A DNA stretch of 64,000 nt, taken from contig JAQWMX010000022.1 in assembly GCA_029246545.1 (NCBI GenBank), positions 1 through 64,000 on the forward strand, read 5' to 3'. This DNA comes from Gammaproteobacteria bacterium. GTDB lineage: Bacteria > Pseudomonadota > Gammaproteobacteria > Pseudomonadales > Pseudohongiellaceae. Below the pieces are notes generated by a model, which ran no database searches, was not told the origin of the DNA, and saw only the letters and a program-made list of their open reading frames with translations. How positions within the stretch are numbered: the first letter of the stretch is position 1; the number at the start of each line of letters is the position of its first letter. The position numbers and the translations under genes were made by a program. Positions 52,246 through 61,114 of this stretch are shown here, one piece after another.

Positions 52246-53208
52246 ATGTTTAAAAAATTTAGAATCGTTACCAGTCTTTCTTTGCTGCTACTTCTTTGCT
52301 CTATTACAACGAGTGGATTTGGCCAGACAGGTATTCAATACCTAGGGCCAATCATTGATATGCATTTGCATGCATATACCAATGAAGACTTTATCGGGCC
52401 TGCTCCAAATCCTACGACAGGAGAGATGTCCGTCGATAATGCCACTGAACATCGTCGACAAACCGTTGAGGTTTTAAAAAATAATAACATCGTATTGAGC
52501 ATGGTAGACGGCGAATCTCCTGAGGCTGTTGATGCATGGGAGGAAATATTGGGGGATGGAGTAATCAGGGGGTTGCGATTTGAGAATCCAGAAGAAGATC
52601 TAGATCTCAATCTTTTCACTGAATGGGTAGAAGAAGGAAAAATAGAAGTTTTTGGGGAGGTTGGGGCGACTTATGCTGGATTCTCATCAGCTGATTCTGT
52701 TTTAGATCCTTTTCTTCAGATTAGTGAAGAATTCAATATTGCCGTTGGCATTCATACTGGCGGTAGTTACCCTGGTATACATAGAGTTAATCCAGATTTT
52801 CGCCTTAGGTATGGGGATCCTTTTCTGGTTGAAGATATTCTCGTGACTCACCCAAATTTGAGAGTATATTTAATGCATTCCGGTTCACATTTTTATGAGC
52901 GTACAGCCATGTTGATGGTGCAGTACCCGAATTTGTATAGTGACATTGCGATATTGAATTGGTATACGAACGCAGAAGTTTTCCTTATCCAATTTTTAAA
53001 ATTAGCAAAACAGTACAATGTACTTGATCGGGTTATGTTTGGTACCGATCAAATGATATGGCCAGAGGCCATTGAAATGGCAATTGCAAAGGTGCAATCA
53101 CTTGATTTTTTAACACTTGAGGAAAAGGCAGGAATTTTCTATATGAATGCTGCCAGATTTCTAAATCTAAGCGATGAGACGATTGCCGAACATCATGAGC
53201 AAGAATAA
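52246..53208 (+). CDS. Exported amidohydrolase-family protein (PF04909-like)
   Basis: A 320-residue protein from the ATG at 52246; an ATG four codons upstream is also possible, and the GGGTGGG between them would favour the later start. A signal peptide (about 1-27, ending GFGQT) is followed by an amidohydrolase barrel: IIDMHLHAYTN (HxH-type metal site), VGIHTGGSYPGI, VYLMHSGSHFYE and VMFGTDQMIWPE (terminal aspartate). It would hydrolyse or decarboxylate a small substrate outside the cytoplasm. It follows the DUF1989 pair and precedes the MFS gene on the same strand. Confidence 0.85.
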   Translation: MFKKFRIVTSLSLLLLLCSITTSGFGQTGIQYLGPIIDMHLHAYTNEDFIGPAPNPTTGEMSVDNATEHRRQTVEVLKNNNIVLSMVDGESPEAVDAWEEILGDGVIRGLRFENPEEDLDLNLFTEWVEEGKIEVFGEVGATYAGFSSADSVLDPFLQISEEFNIAVGIHTGGSYPGIHRVNPDFRLRYGDPFLVEDILVTHPNLRVYLMHSGSHFYERTAMLMVQYPNLYSDIAILNWYTNAEVFLIQFLKLAKQYNVLDRVMFGTDQMIWPEAIEMAIAKVQSLDFLTLEEKAGIFYMNAARFLNLSDETIAEHHEQE

Positions 53209-53239
53209 TAATACCAATTATTAATATTTTGGAGAAAAA

Positions 53240-54658
53240 ATGACTGAATCAAATACATCACTTTCTTTGGCAGGAACCCCTGCGGCATCTCCTCTTGGAT
53301 ATTCAAGCTGGATGCTCGGACAGGCTGCACGCGAGCCGCTTTATGTGATGGTGGTCATCTATATATTCTTCCCTTATTTCAGCAATGTTGTGGTTGGGGA
53401 TCCGGTTCAGGGGCAGGCTCTAATTGGTTATCTCAGTGCCGGTGCAGGTATGTTTATGGCGTTGACGATTCCGTTCCTTGGAGCAATTGCTGACAAAAAT
53501 GGGAGACGTAAACCATGGATTATCCTTAGCTACAGTGTTTTGTGTGTAGCGGGAATAGCTTTATGGTGGATTCTCCCGGGAGATGGCGGCCTAGGTGTGA
53601 CCTGGGGTTCTGTATTGATATTGGTATTCTTGATAGCTTTTGGTTATGCCGAAGTCTTTCACAACGCAATGTTGCCAAGTGTAGCGCCGGCTAATAAGAC
53701 TGGATTGATTTCGGGCATGGCTTTTTCCATTGCCAACCTGGTGGCGATTATGTTGCTGCTTCTAGTCCTATTTGCTTTTGCACTACCAGGCACGGTGGAT
53801 TGGGCTTTTTTACCGAGTCAGGCGCTTTTCGGCATTGATCCTTCTGCCAATGGGCATGATCGTATTGTAGGCCCTCTCGGTGGAGCATGGCTCTTCCTGG
53901 CAATATTGCCCCTACTATTGTTCACTCCCGATGGTGAGGCATCAAAGAGACCACTCTCTGACGATATTCGTGAGGGCTTAAGAGATGTCTTGACTACCAT
54001 TCGACAGCTAAAACATTATTCCAACATAGGCAGATACTTGTTGGCGCGCATGTTTTTTAATGATGGCATGGTGGGCGTAGTGATATTTAGTGGCGTTTAT
54101 GCCTCGAGTACTTTTGGGTGGGATACAACCTCAATGCTTATTTTAGGGTTGTGTACAACGATATCTGCGATGATCGGAGTTTTTCTAGGTGGGTTGCTTG
54201 ATGATAAGTTTGGTTCTCTGGCCACACTAAAAATTGCTCTTGGCACGATGATTATACTAATGCTGATGCTGATATCGGTTCAACCCGATACGCTATTTTA
54301 TATAGTTTCCGTTAGTGAGGAACCGGTATGGTCTTCCCCTTACTTTAGCAGTATTGCAGAAATAACTTACTTTTTAGCGTTCCAGGTATTTGCCTCACTT
54401 TTTCTAATAGCGCTTTCTGCATCACGAACGTTGATGGCTCGAATATCGCCGCCGGAGAAGGTGACTCAGTTTTTTGGAATGTATAGCTTAAGTGGATCCG
54501 TGACAGCATTTCTCGCACCATTACTGGTAGGGTCCATGACTGCCTTGTTCCAATCCCAGCGCGTGGGGTTTGCGTCACTCATTGTGTTGATGGTAATCGG
54601 TGGAGTTATATTGCTCAAAGTTAAACAAGAGCGAGTAACGGTCGCGGATGCCCATTAG
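53240..54658 (+). CDS. MFS transporter, UMF1-like
   Basis: A 472-residue major-facilitator protein with about twelve segments. The early GAIADKNGRRKPWIILSY is the conserved loop 2-3 motif, and GLISGMAFSIANLVAIMLLLL and QFFGMYSLSGSVTAFLAPLL fit the UMF1/Atg22-like group, which often moves small metabolites. GGAG precedes the ATG. It closes the gene set that starts with the M24 gene and is probably its uptake or export system. Confidence 0.86.
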   Translation: MTESNTSLSLAGTPAASPLGYSSWMLGQAAREPLYVMVVIYIFFPYFSNVVVGDPVQGQALIGYLSAGAGMFMALTIPFLGAIADKNGRRKPWIILSYSVLCVAGIALWWILPGDGGLGVTWGSVLILVFLIAFGYAEVFHNAMLPSVAPANKTGLISGMAFSIANLVAIMLLLLVLFAFALPGTVDWAFLPSQALFGIDPSANGHDRIVGPLGGAWLFLAILPLLLFTPDGEASKRPLSDDIREGLRDVLTTIRQLKHYSNIGRYLLARMFFNDGMVGVVIFSGVYASSTFGWDTTSMLILGLCTTISAMIGVFLGGLLDDKFGSLATLKIALGTMIILMLMLISVQPDTLFYIVSVSEEPVWSSPYFSSIAEITYFLAFQVFASLFLIALSASRTLMARISPPEKVTQFFGMYSLSGSVTAFLAPLLVGSMTALFQSQRVGFASLIVLMVIGGVILLKVKQERVTVADAH

Positions 54659-54916
54659 TAATGAGGGTTTAATGCAGCAGCGGAGGCTCTGACTTCAATA
54701 ATTATCAATATTACCTAAGCTTATAAGTGTCATGCAGGTATATCGATTACCGGTGAGAAATAGCATTGAGGGAAGAGTTTTGCGACGGAACTTATGCTCG
54801 CTTGAAAACTGTTTTTGTGGAAGACGCTGCTTGCAAATGGCCTAGCCAGTTTGACTATAAATAATTAAAACAACGGGTGCTAATCCTAGATTTGAGATTT
54901 GATTCAGGAGTTGTCT
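54659..54916. other. Gap before the F420 biosynthesis genes
   Basis: About 240 bp without a gene or clear hairpin. It should hold the promoter of the cof operon, although read-through from the MFS gene is also possible because I see no terminator. Confidence 0.5.
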
Positions 54917-57900
54917 TTGAATTCACATAAAGAATATGGTGCCCTAGATTCCGTATGGGCATTAGTTCCGGTTAAATCGTTATCCTGGGTCAAACAACGG
55001 TTAAGTTGCTTTTTAGGCGATGAACGTGCCGAGCTTACTGAAGCAATGTTTAAGGATGTCATTGGTGCTTTAAACAGTAGCTCAGAAATTGGTAATGTGG
55101 CAGTTGTAACTGCGGACTTAGACATTATTGCATTAGCCGAGGAGTTGGGAGTGTTTCTTATAAAGGAAACACGATCTTTAGGAATGAATATATCGCTGCA
55201 TAATGGCATAGATGTATTGCGTGAACTAGGTGCGGAATGGGTCGGTATATTCCCCGTTGATATTCCCCTCGCGACTGGCGCTGAAATCGATCGAATGATT
55301 AGAGCGGTGAATCAAGAACGCTGTAATCTTGGTCACAAAGTCATGGGTATTACACCCTGTGGAAAGAGGGACGGGACTAACTTCCTCTATTTCAATACGA
55401 ATGAGCCTATTGGCCTTAAGTACGGTTCTAATAGTTTTAGTTTGCATCAAGAAATGGCCAGAGAAAACCATCTCACACCGGTTATTGTGGACTCTTATGC
55501 CTTGTCAGTAGACTTAGATGAAAAGTCAGATATTGATGAGTTTATGTCACATGGTCTTCAAAATTCGACTTTCCAAAAAACTGAAACCTGGGTTTTTTTG
55601 GAAAATAAAGGTTATATAGATCGCATGCAAAGTATGGGGTGTCAAGATGAAAGTCTTGTTAGCTTGACCACTAATTATGAGATTCCCAGTACCGAACAGG
55701 TGTACTATTTAGCCGAAAACCAATCACTAGAACAGCTCTGTGGCCTGGCCAGTGATTTGCGCGATAAGGGCCATGGCAACATAGTCACCTATTCAAAGAA
55801 AGTCTTTATCCCGCTGACTCGCTTGTGCCGAGATGTGTGCCATTACTGTACCTTTGCGACAACACCTAAAAATGTTCCTTCACCTTATCTGTCCGTTGAT
55901 GAGGTTCTTGATATCGCGCGCAAAGGCCGTGAAATGGGCTGCAAAGAAGCACTTTTCACTTTGGGTGAGCGGCCAGAACTACGCTATAAAGAGGCACGGG
56001 AGGCATTGGATGAGCTTGGCTTTAACTCGACCTTGGAATACGTTGCTCATGTGGCGGGCATTGTCTTAAAGGAAACTGGCTTATTGCCGCATATTAATCC
56101 TGGCATTATGACCCCCGATGAACTTCTTATGCTGAAAAAGGTGTCAGCATCGATGGGAATGATGCTTGAAAGTTCATCAGATCGGCTGTGCCAGAAAGGC
56201 ATGGTGCATTACGGGTCGCCGGACAAAGACCCGGTGTTACGATTGCGGTCGATTGAGAATGCGGGAAGGGCAATGGTTCCTTTCACAACGGGTATTTTAA
56301 TTGGTATTGGTGAAACAAGGGTTGAGCGTTTAGATTCACTGCTCAATCTTAGGCTAGCACATCAAGAACATGGTCATATCCAAGAGATTATAGTCCAGAA
56401 TTTCGTCCCAAAAGACGATACTAAAATGGCGAAAGTTAGTCCGCCCGACCAGAGCGAGCTGTTGTGGACGATAGCGATGGCACGCATTATATTTGGTCCA
56501 TCAATGAGTATTCAGGCGCCTCCAAATCTAAATTCTGTCAAGTTGGTTTCGTTGATAGGTGCTGGTATTAATGACTGGGGCGGTGTCTCGCCATTGACCC
56601 CCGACCATGTCAACCCAGAATCGCCCTGGCCTGAGTTAGACAGTTTAGCCAGTGAGACACAAAAAGCAGGCAAGCTGTTGCAGGAAAGAACTACCGTTTA
56701 TCCAAGCTATATAAATAAAAAAGGGGACTGGCTAGACCCTGTGGTGAGAAGCTATGTTTTAAAGTTGGTCGACGGATACGGCTTAGGTCGTGAAGATGAC
56801 TGGCTCAGTGGGAAGTCGGTGACAGTTCCCCAGTCCTTTGTCGATAACCTGTGTTCCGATGGGTCATTAAACGATCTAAATATCTCACCGCCGATTGCAG
56901 GTATTTTAGCAAGAGCGACCAACAGTCTAAGCACTTTGAGCCTTGACGAGATTGCCGCGCTGTTTAATGCACGTGGAGACGACTTTGTGGCGGTGTGTAA
57001 AACCGCAGACAGGGTGCGACATCAGGTTTGTGGTGATGAAGTCAGTTATGTGGTCAATCGTAATATTAACTACACCAATATTTGCACCTACTCATGCAGT
57101 TTTTGCGCGTTCTCCAAGGGAAAGAAAGGGACAGATTTCGCGGAGGCTCCGTATTTGAAATCTGCAGATCAAGTCGCGGTATTAGCCAAAGAAGCTTGGG
57201 ATAAGGGGGCGACGGAAGTGTGCCTCCAAGGTGGCATACACCCTAACTTTACTGGCCAAACCTATCTTGATATCTGCAGGGCGGTCAAAGACCTAGTCCC
57301 CAAGATGCATATACATGGTTTTTCGCCGCTGGAAGTGTCACATGGGGCTGAAACTTTAGGGGTGTCTGTCTCGAATTTCTTGGAACAATTAAAGGATGCG
57401 GGTTTGAGTACCTTGCCGGGAACCGCCGCTGAAATTCTTACGGATGAAGTTAGAGCGCTCATTTGCCCCGACAAATTAAATTCAGAGCAGTGGCTCTCGG
57501 GCGTTGAAGAAGCGCATAAACTGGATTTACCCACGACGGCGACCATTATGTTTGGGCATGTAGATACCTATCATGACTGGGCTATTCACCTGCAAAAACT
57601 CTTGAAGCTACAACTTAAAACTGGTGGCTTAACCGAGTTTGTTCCCCTGTCTTTTGTGGCCGAAGAAGCGCCTATTTATAAGCGAGGATTATCTCGCTCG
57701 GGGCCCACGTTGCGAGAATCGATTTTAATGCATGCTGTTTCGAGATTGGTGTTGCATCCTCATGTTAAAAACATTCAAGCCTCTTGGGTTAAAATGGGTC
57801 TTGAGGGCGTGAACCTGTGCTTGCATGCGGGGGCCAATGATGTTGGTGGCACCCTGATGAATGAAAGTATCACGCGAGCGGCTGGAGCGGCTCATGGTCA

Positions 57901-58036
57901 AGAAATGACACCTCAGGTTTTAGAGGCTGTGATTATAGGTTGTGATCGTCAACCCCGTGTGCGCAGAACAAATTATGCTGATGCGCCGCCGCAAGTTGTT
58001 TATCAATCAGTCGAGTTGAGAGATATGCAGCTGTGA
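54917..58036 (+). CDS. Trifunctional CofC-CofG-CofH protein (F420 precursor synthesis)
   Basis: A protein of about 1,039 residues. The start is taken as TTG at 54917, six bases after GGAG; an in-frame TTG at 54899 lies before that site. Residues about 10-205 form a CofC-type guanylyltransferase (ALVPVKSLSWVKQRLS, VVTAD, VGIFPVDIPLATGAE), which activates the phosphoacid. A radical-SAM CofG domain follows with the cluster motif CRDVCHYC (C304, C308, C311), then a CofH domain with CTYSCSFC (C723, C727, C730). CofG and CofH together make FO from tyrosine and 5-amino-6-ribitylaminouracil. CofG-CofH fusion is known as FbiC; adding CofC in front is unusual. The stop overlaps cofE (GTGA). Confidence 0.93.
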   Translation: MNSHKEYGALDSVWALVPVKSLSWVKQRLSCFLGDERAELTEAMFKDVIGALNSSSEIGNVAVVTADLDIIALAEELGVFLIKETRSLGMNISLHNGIDVLRELGAEWVGIFPVDIPLATGAEIDRMIRAVNQERCNLGHKVMGITPCGKRDGTNFLYFNTNEPIGLKYGSNSFSLHQEMARENHLTPVIVDSYALSVDLDEKSDIDEFMSHGLQNSTFQKTETWVFLENKGYIDRMQSMGCQDESLVSLTTNYEIPSTEQVYYLAENQSLEQLCGLASDLRDKGHGNIVTYSKKVFIPLTRLCRDVCHYCTFATTPKNVPSPYLSVDEVLDIARKGREMGCKEALFTLGERPELRYKEAREALDELGFNSTLEYVAHVAGIVLKETGLLPHINPGIMTPDELLMLKKVSASMGMMLESSSDRLCQKGMVHYGSPDKDPVLRLRSIENAGRAMVPFTTGILIGIGETRVERLDSLLNLRLAHQEHGHIQEIIVQNFVPKDDTKMAKVSPPDQSELLWTIAMARIIFGPSMSIQAPPNLNSVKLVSLIGAGINDWGGVSPLTPDHVNPESPWPELDSLASETQKAGKLLQERTTVYPSYINKKGDWLDPVVRSYVLKLVDGYGLGREDDWLSGKSVTVPQSFVDNLCSDGSLNDLNISPPIAGILARATNSLSTLSLDEIAALFNARGDDFVAVCKTADRVRHQVCGDEVSYVVNRNINYTNICTYSCSFCAFSKGKKGTDFAEAPYLKSADQVAVLAKEAWDKGATEVCLQGGIHPNFTGQTYLDICRAVKDLVPKMHIHGFSPLEVSHGAETLGVSVSNFLEQLKDAGLSTLPGTAAEILTDEVRALICPDKLNSEQWLSGVEEAHKLDLPTTATIMFGHVDTYHDWAIHLQKLLKLQLKTGGLTEFVPLSFVAEEAPIYKRGLSRSGPTLRESILMHAVSRLVLHPHVKNIQASWVKMGLEGVNLCLHAGANDVGGTLMNESITRAAGAAHGQEMTPQVLEAVIIGCDRQPRVRRTNYADAPPQVVYQSVELRDMQL

Positions 58037-58836
58037 GTTCAGTTCAAACTCCCGCGCCAAAACCCAGTCGTTTGGAAATTATTGGTTTGTCTGACATGCC
58101 CTTTGTCAATCCGGGCGACGACCTGACCGGCATTATTCTTGATGCGCTTAAACTCAATAATCTTGAGCTGGTTAACGGTGACATAGTCGTTATTGCACAA
58201 AAAATAATTTCTAAAGCAGAAGGTCGTTGCTTCAGCCTAAATGACGTAGTGCCTAGCCCGGAAGCGATCGAACTCGCTGAAGAGGTGGATAAGGATCCTC
58301 GTCTAGTCGAGTTGATTCTGTCTGAAACTCGGTTCATTGCGCGTAAGCGCCCCGGCTTGATAATCGTGGAAAGTAAAACCGGACTCGTGCATGCCAATGC
58401 CGGAATAGATCAGTCAAATATAGAACAGAGTGACACTGAGCCTCAGGCTCTACTGTTGCCAGTTGATGCAGATCGCAGTGCCGAAACGATACGATTAGAA
58501 ATCAAAAAACTCATTCAAGTTGACGCTGGTGTCATTATTAATGACAGCATGGGAAGAGCATGGCGCCGTGGCACGGTTGGTCATACCATCGGTTGTTCTG
58601 GGGTCATTGCGGTATCTAATCAAATTGGTGATTTAGATTTAAATGGCAGGGTGTTGCAAGGCACGGAAGTGGCATTGGCCGATGAGATAGCGGCTGCGGC
58701 GTCGTTCGTGATGGGTCAAGCCGACGAGGGACGACCCGTAGCCATAGTGCGTGGTGCCAGTCATATGATTGGTGGCTCTGATGGTTTTAAGTCGTTGTTG
58801 CGAGAAGATAACACGGACCTCTTTAAAGACTGGTAA
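58033..58836 (+). CDS. cofE: F420:gamma-glutamyl ligase CofE
   Basis: A 267-residue CofE that adds glutamate residues to F420-0. Family segments are DIVVIAQKIISKAEGR, DKDPRLVELILSETRFIARKR, GLVHANAGIDQSN, LLLPVDADRSAETIR and IINDSMGRAWRRGTVGHTIGCSG. It is the stand-alone form, without the nitroreductase domain fused in mycobacterial FbiB. The start is a GTG that overlaps the TGA of the fusion gene, so translation is coupled. cofD follows after 36 bp. Confidence 0.95.
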   Translation: MSSVQTPAPKPSRLEIIGLSDMPFVNPGDDLTGIILDALKLNNLELVNGDIVVIAQKIISKAEGRCFSLNDVVPSPEAIELAEEVDKDPRLVELILSETRFIARKRPGLIIVESKTGLVHANAGIDQSNIEQSDTEPQALLLPVDADRSAETIRLEIKKLIQVDAGVIINDSMGRAWRRGTVGHTIGCSGVIAVSNQIGDLDLNGRVLQGTEVALADEIAAAASFVMGQADEGRPVAIVRGASHMIGGSDGFKSLLREDNTDLFKDW

Positions 58837-58872
58837 TGGTCTTTTTTACTAGCTGGATGTTTAGATAATATT

Positions 58873-59841
58873 ATGTCGCATTATTTAGTGATTACTGGCG
58901 GTGTTGGTGGTGCAAAATTCGCCCTCGGCTTGAGTACAACTTTGCCTGCATCTGATGTCACCTTTGCCGTCAATACGGGTGATGATTTTGAGCATTTAGG
59001 ATTTCATATCTCGCCAGATATCGACACCTTAATCTATACCTTAGCGGGCTTAAATGACACCGACAGAGGCTGGGGTAGGCGAGAGGAAAGTTGGAATTTT
59101 TTAAGCACCTTGCGAACATTAGATGAAGAGACATGGTTTCAACTGGGTGACCGTGACCTGGCAATCCATGTTTATCGAACGTCGTTATTAACTCAGGGTA
59201 AAACGTTGAGTGAGGTGACGGATGTCATTGCTAAAAAACTTGGCATCAACCATTTTCTGACGCCAATGACCGATCAGTCTTTGCGAACGGTGGTCGTAAC
59301 CGCTGACGGAAAATTACCCTTTCAAGATTACTTTGTGAAATATCAATCCAAACCCATTGTCGAGGCGATTGAATTTTCCGGTTCTGAGCTTGCTCGTTTG
59401 AGTCCAGGGGTAAGTGAGGCGTTGGCCAATGATGACCTGTGTGGCGTAATTATTTGCCCGTCTAATCCTTACTTGAGCATAGACCCTATATTATCAATTC
59501 CAGGCTTTAGATCTTTGCTCAGCGAGATTACTGTGCCAGTGATCGCGGTCTCCCCAATAATAGGGGGTAAGGCGATTAAAGGTCCAACCGAGAAGATAAT
59601 GAATGAAATGGATCTTGAGGCCGGCTGTTCTTCCTTGAGTGTGGCTCGTCATTATCAAGATATTTTAGATGGTATTATTATTGATACAGTAGATACCGAA
59701 CAGTCTGAGGATATTGCCGCATTGGGATTGGAGGTGTCTGTCGGTGAAACCTTAATGACTTCTCTGCAAATAAAACAAGACTTGGCGCAGCACTGCCTTT
59801 CACTAATTGAAAAAATCAATAGATCAATAGAGAGGTGTTAG
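58873..59841 (+). CDS. cofD: 2-phospho-L-lactate (or analogue) transferase CofD
   Basis: A 322-residue CofD, which joins FO to the activated phosphoacid to give (dehydro-)F420-0. Its N-terminal VITGGVGGAKFALGLS is the phosphate-binding loop; VNTGDDFEHLGFHISPDIDTLIYTLAGL, GWGRREESWN and GDRDLAIHVYRTSLLTQGKTLSEV are diagnostic. VIICPSNPYLSIDPILSIPG and IIGGKAIKGPTEKIM complete the family set. It is the last gene of the cof cluster, and a fused family C palindrome begins one base past its stop. Confidence 0.96.
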   Translation: MSHYLVITGGVGGAKFALGLSTTLPASDVTFAVNTGDDFEHLGFHISPDIDTLIYTLAGLNDTDRGWGRREESWNFLSTLRTLDEETWFQLGDRDLAIHVYRTSLLTQGKTLSEVTDVIAKKLGINHFLTPMTDQSLRTVVVTADGKLPFQDYFVKYQSKPIVEAIEFSGSELARLSPGVSEALANDDLCGVIICPSNPYLSIDPILSIPGFRSLLSEITVPVIAVSPIIGGKAIKGPTEKIMNEMDLEAGCSSLSVARHYQDILDGIIIDTVDTEQSEDIAALGLEVSVGETLMTSLQIKQDLAQHCLSLIEKINRSIERC

Positions 59842-59842
59842 G

Positions 59843-59870
59843 GGTATTACCAAGTTAACTTGTTATTACC
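59843..59870. repeat. Fused-arm family C palindrome
   Basis: GGTATTACCAAGTTAACTTG followed by TTATTACC forms a near-perfect 28-bp palindrome. It is what results when the two ends of the 41571-41723 element are joined without the interior. It lies between cofD and a convergent gene and could act as a transcription stop. Confidence 0.7.
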
Positions 59871-59874
59871 TACT

Positions 59875-60804
59875 TTAGATATCTTTGAGATAATCCAGCG
59901 CACCCTTAACGGCCGTAACCTGTGCCATGATGCAGTTTTCATCATCAACCTTTGGGCTGTCTGGGTAAACTTCGGTGGTAGTAACAAAGGGGGCTTCAGT
60001 AAAGCCTGCACACAACCCAAGACTTTTAATAGGATAATTAATCACACCCCGCTGCTCAGTTTTAGCACCTATCAAATAGTTGTTTTCATCCGAGGGCGCT
60101 ATGTGTGTCACTTTTTCAACGGCATCAATAATCGCTTTTTGAAAGTCTGACACCGGATTTTCGCTATCACCCACCGTGTAAAAACCATCGGGGATTTCCC
60201 ACAACTTCTGATCAACAGCGTCACGTGCTTCTAGGGCTGGTCTAAATTCAGAGTTATCAGTGTCGGTTGTTTCGTGTAAATCAAGGTGGGTAAGAATAGG
60301 TACATTAAGGCCTTTAACATAGCTCATAATGTTGCTGGCCTCTTCTACGGTTGTATTCGATTTAAACGACCGATTAGGGTCGATGGTGTTGGGGTTCCAG
60401 CGATTAATTGTTTCATATCCCCAGGGACTAATGCAGGGTGCAACAATAAAATTATAAGTGTCGGCGTAAGAACCTAACATAGTCTCAACGAACCTAAGTG
60501 CTCCTTGAACGCCACTAGTTTCATACCCATGTACACCACCTGTAATTAATACGATAGGTTTGTGGTCTTGCCAACATTTCGTTTTAATTACCCATAGGGA
60601 GTAAATGCCTGGATCATAAGACAGGGCTCCATATTGCTCGACAACGAGCAACTCTGAAAAGTCCTGCCCTATTTTTTCGACCTTAGTCACTACCTGTTGC
60701 TGGTATGATCGTTTAATAGTTTGCTGGCTTAGCCAAGCTGCTTTATCTTTTTTTTCCCATGGTTTCCCGGGTGTTCCAATCGAGTATTGTTGTTGTGATG
60801 TCAT
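59875..60804 (-). CDS. M14-type succinylglutamate desuccinylase/aspartoacylase-like protein
   Basis: A 309-residue zinc carboxypeptidase-superfamily protein. GGVHGYETSGVQGALRFVE carries the HxxE zinc pair, APCISPWGYETINRWNPNTIDPNRSF is the substrate-binding region, and LTHLDLHETTDTDNSEFRP provides a further histidine and glutamate. This matches the AstE/AspA-like or M14-type deacylases. It has no signal peptide. It converges on cofD, so it is not part of the F420 operon. The amide substrate is unknown. Confidence 0.86.
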   Translation of the reverse strand: MTSQQQYSIGTPGKPWEKKDKAAWLSQQTIKRSYQQQVVTKVEKIGQDFSELLVVEQYGALSYDPGIYSLWVIKTKCWQDHKPIVLITGGVHGYETSGVQGALRFVETMLGSYADTYNFIVAPCISPWGYETINRWNPNTIDPNRSFKSNTTVEEASNIMSYVKGLNVPILTHLDLHETTDTDNSEFRPALEARDAVDQKLWEIPDGFYTVGDSENPVSDFQKAIIDAVEKVTHIAPSDENNYLIGAKTEQRGVINYPIKSLGLCAGFTEAPFVTTTEVYPDSPKVDDENCIMAQVTAVKGALDYLKDI

Positions 60805-61056
60805 ACTTTTCCTATTGTTCCCTCATTTTTTCGTGAGAAGAGGAAATAAAGTCTCAGCAAGCATGGTATAAGCTGAGAATAATTCTTAGTACGATGGGTG
60901 CTAACAAACCTCAATTATTTCAATCTTTACATAGTGGAGGAGGGTGCTAACAGCTACTCCGAAGTACTTAAAGCTTCTCGCCCTTGCTTGCACCTTTAAT
61001 ATGACTCCTCCTCCGCCATTTTCCCTCTTAAATTCATTTATCCCAATTTTATTTTT
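60805..61056. other. Gap with small inverted repeats
   Basis: No coding gene. TCTCAGC...GCTGAGA at 60852-60878 forms a short hairpin, and GGAGGAG (60936-60942) pairs with CTCCTCC (61005-61011) over a 62-nt loop. Neither is followed by a T-run. I cannot assign a role. Confidence 0.45.
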
Positions 61057-61085
61057 ACAAAAAAAGGCACTTAAGAGTGCCGTTT
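61057..61085 (-). terminator. Intrinsic terminator of the prc gene
   Basis: On the minus strand a GGCAC/GTGCC stem with a six-nt loop is followed by a long T-run (plus-strand A-run at 61058-61065). It lies about 30 bp past the protease stop. Confidence 0.85.
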
Positions 61086-61114
61086 TAATTTAGATATCAT
61101 GCTTTTTATAAATC

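Noticed and set aside
54899-54916. TTG at 54899 as the start of the CofC-CofG-CofH gene
   Set aside because: The GGAG site lies downstream of it and fits TTG at 54917 at a spacing of six bases.
60936-61011. GGAGGAG...CTCCTCC pair as a structured RNA or riboswitch
   Set aside because: The 62-nt loop is unstructured by eye, the arms are simple repeats and neither flanking gene points to a known riboswitch class.
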